Part shown: positions 20,432 to 21,833 of the stretch, piece by piece
Numbering within the stretch: position 1 is the first letter of the stretch
Layout: the number at the start of each line of letters is the position of its first letter
Source of the DNA: a virus
Length of the DNA stretch: 21,833 nucleotides
IMG/VR virus record: IMGVR_UViG_3300025168_000775
Location: 1-21,833 of that record
Reading direction: 5' to 3' (one strand)
Program-made: the position numbers and the translations under genes
The notes under the pieces: generated by a model
Seen by the model: the letters and a program-made list of their open reading frames with translations, nothing else
What the model was told of the DNA's origin: nothing
Databases searched by the model: none

Positions 20432-20965
20432 ATGGCTTGTAATTTAACTACAGGAAGAATAGTACCATGTAAAAATAAATCTGGATCGATAAAGACAGTT
20501 TTCTTTGCTGACTTTGGAACATTAGGGACGATAACAGAATCTGCAGGATTAATATCTGCTTTTTCAGCTACACCGGTGTTTTTTAAGTATAGTGTAAGAG
20601 GAACTTCTAACTTAGATACAGTAGTTACGTCTTCAAGAGAGAATGGTACAACTTTCTATACAGAGACATTAACGCTACAATTGCAATATTACGATAGAGC
20701 AACAAGTGAGCAAATCAAATTATTAGCTGTAGGTAGACCTCACATAGTTGTGGTTGATGCAGACGATAATTACTTACTAGTTGGTAAGGTGAATGGAGCC
20801 GATCTCACAAACGGGAACTTTACTGTTGGAGCCAATATGGGAGACTTTAACGGGTTTAACTTAACTTTTGAAGCTTTAGAGACTGCACCTCCTACTTTTG
20901 TAACAGGTTCAGTGATAGAGGCTTTAGATAGTGCTACTCTAATAAACACATTCCCAACAGCATAA
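20432..20965 (+). CDS. Tail-tube-like structural protein
   Basis: The 177-residue beta-rich protein starts M-A-C-N-L-T-T-G-R-I-V-P-C-K and carries K-T-V-F-F-A-D-F-G-T-L, then a strand-rich region Y-S-V-R-G-T-S-N-L-D and S-S-R-E-N-G-T-T-F-Y. A helix (S-E-Q-I-K-L-L-A-V-G-R-P-H-I-V-V) and the closing N-G-A-D-L-T-N-G ... M-G-D-F-N-G-F-N-L-T-F-E-A-L-E follow. The G-D-x-x-G-F-x-L-x-x-x-A-x-E ending is reminiscent of tail tube proteins. The ends are well defined by a strong terminator 22 bases past the stop. It could instead be a head decoration protein given its place after the capsid gene. Confidence 0.5.
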   Translation: MACNLTTGRIVPCKNKSGSIKTVFFADFGTLGTITESAGLISAFSATPVFFKYSVRGTSNLDTVVTSSRENGTTFYTETLTLQLQYYDRATSEQIKLLAVGRPHIVVVDADDNYLLVGKVNGADLTNGNFTVGANMGDFNGFNLTFEALETAPPTFVTGSVIEALDSATLINTFPTA

Positions 20966-20986
20966 TAGTTTAGTGTTTTTCTAATT

Positions 20987-21017
20987 AAAGGGGATCTATT
21001 TAGGTCCCTTTTTTTTT
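20987..21017 (+). terminator. Strong Rho-independent terminator
   Basis: AAAGGGGA (20987-20994) pairs with TCCCTTTT (21005-21012, one G-T wobble). The stem can extend inward by a T-G wobble and a C-G pair, leaving TATTTA as loop. A run of nine T (21009-21017) follows. It ends the transcript carrying capsid and tail-tube-like genes and implies a separate promoter for the genes beginning at 21069. Confidence 0.85.
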
Positions 21018-21068
21018 AAATAAAAGTGTACACAATATAAAAAAACTTAAAAAAGATATTATATATAT

Positions 21069-21572
21069 ATGATATACTTAAGTACTGCTACTTCACAGCA
21101 AACTTTTACGTTTATTCCTAGAGAATTTGCTATAAATGTAAAGTTAGAAGTGAGAGATGAGCAAACAGGTGAAAAGCAAACACAAAATTTACCATTAGGT
21201 AGCTTAAGCGGTTTTAGTTCATTAACAGTTGCATTAAATCTAATAGAAGGTAGATTTTATGAGTTAAGTATTACTTCTATAGGTAGTAACTGGGATAGCG
21301 TTACACAGTTTTGGAATCTATTAACTATTGATTGGGAGCAAGGAATTACTAGATCAGGAGCTGCATGGAACTTTGCAACAAATGATTGGAATAACACAAC
21401 AGGAAATTGGGATACAGTAAGACAAGCTAGAGATTTAATTATATATAAAGATAGGATATTTTGTACTAATCAAACAATCTCGCAAGGAGCTAATGAATAT
21501 TACGATCCAATAAAAGGTGTGTACAAAGTAGATACATCTAGAAATAATAAATATAAAGTTTATAACGCATAA
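21069..21572 (+). CDS. Structural protein with tryptophan-heptad insert, 167 aa
   Basis: Both ends look like a Bacteroidota phage structural family: the N-terminal M-I-Y-L-S-T-A-T-S-Q-Q-T-F-T-F-I-P-R-E, and near the C-terminus I-Y-K-D-R-I-F-C-T-N-Q-T-I followed by a Tyr-rich tail. Between them sits an insert (about 73-115) with Trp at 75, 82, 89, 100, 107 and 114, so two sets of three exactly seven residues apart. Each Trp is usually preceded or followed by Asn or Asp. The gene stands after a strong terminator, in AT-rich leader DNA, and just before the portal gene. It could be a portal-adjacent, fibre or decoration protein; the function is not known. Confidence 0.6.
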   Translation: MIYLSTATSQQTFTFIPREFAINVKLEVRDEQTGEKQTQNLPLGSLSGFSSLTVALNLIEGRFYELSITSIGSNWDSVTQFWNLLTIDWEQGITRSGAAWNFATNDWNNTTGNWDTVRQARDLIIYKDRIFCTNQTISQGANEYYDPIKGVYKVDTSRNNKYKVYNA

Positions 21573-21574
21573 TT

Positions 21575-21833
21575 ATGAGTAGACAACACAGGAGACCAAA
21601 AGTTGCAGGTGATATAAGAGTAGTAGAATTAAATAGCTACGTTGCACCTAAGATCATAGAGGACTCAAGAAAAGAATTTGTAATGTATGGTGAAGATAAC
21701 AACTATTATCAATATTTAATAGACATGTATAACTCATCTCCTACAAACCATGCTTGTATCAACGGTATAAGTGAAATGATATTAGGTAAAGGATTAGATG
21801 CTACTGATTCTAACACAAAATTAAATCAGTACG
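21575..21833 (+). CDS. Portal protein, N-terminal part (gene runs past the window)
   Basis: Only the first 86 codons are present. After a basic start (S-R-Q-H-R-R-P-K) comes F-V-M-Y-G-E-D-N-N-Y-Y-Q-Y-L-I-D (about 43-58). M-Y-N-S-S-P-T-N-H-A-C-I-N-G-I-S-E-M-I-L-G-K-G-L follows. This opening, with Y-G-x-D-N-x-Y followed by the S-P-T-N-H-A-C-I-N-G helix and G-K-G, is characteristic of portal proteins in Bacteroidota phages. The portal forms the dodecameric DNA channel at one capsid vertex and docks the terminase. The gene is at the far end of the head block from terL, which is unusual. Confidence 0.75.
   Translation, partial: MSRQHRRPKVAGDIRVVELNSYVAPKIIEDSRKEFVMYGEDNNYYQYLIDMYNSSPTNHACINGISEMILGKGLDATDSNTKLNQY

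Noticed and set aside
1-21833. CRISPR array or tRNA genes
   Set aside because: No regularly spaced identical short repeats and no cloverleaf-like sequence with a conserved TTCNA arm were seen. Intergenic gaps are too short for either.

Overview
The window looks like part of the genome of a dsDNA tailed phage (Caudoviricetes) that infects a member of the Bacteroidota, most likely a marine flavobacterium. The DNA is strongly AT-rich and genes are packed with 1-20 base overlaps. Almost no gene has a Shine-Dalgarno sequence. One promoter-like site fits the Bacteroidota -7 element (TAnnTTTG). Many proteins resemble families I associate with Bacteroidota phages. There are no tRNAs, rRNAs, insertion sequences or CRISPR arrays. 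The organism call is inference from composition and family resemblance, not from a database search.

Left part (1-5434, plus strand), DNA metabolism. A PD-(D/E)XK exonuclease cut by the window edge is followed by a tiny membrane peptide and a DUF6378-like protein. Next comes a tightly coupled block: an SGNH-like protein, an aGPT-PPlase/HMUDK-helical-domain-like enzyme, a fold-type II PLP enzyme, a thymidylate-synthase-superfamily enzyme with Asp at the position of the base-discriminating Asn, and a MazG-like pyrophosphohydrolase. I read this block as a pathway that builds a hypermodified pyrimidine into phage DNA. A DnaA-C-terminal-like DNA-binding protein and a small lipoprotein follow.

Middle (5407-8010). 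Small and large terminase subunits are followed by a minus-strand island of three unknown genes in two transcription units. Each unit has its own terminator, and both share a near-identical leader around the start codon. The layout resembles phage morons (accessory genes carrying their own signals).

Right part (8075-21833, plus strand), virion genes. The order is roughly the reverse of the usual one: a tail-chaperone-like gene with a canonical -1 frameshift site (T TTT TTA), tail-completion proteins, a 1464-residue tail protein with about ten Cys-containing modules, a 2-oxoglutarate/Fe(II) prolyl-hydroxylase-like enzyme, a short tape measure protein, an XkdF-like prohead protease, two tiny proteins, a scaffold, an HK97-type major capsid protein, a tail-tube-like protein, a Trp-heptad protein and the start of the portal. 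A strong terminator lies at 20987-21017.

The three points most worth following up are the hypermodification cassette, the frameshift gene whose two frames both look protein-like for about 190 bases, and the Cys-module tail protein with its neighbouring hydroxylase.
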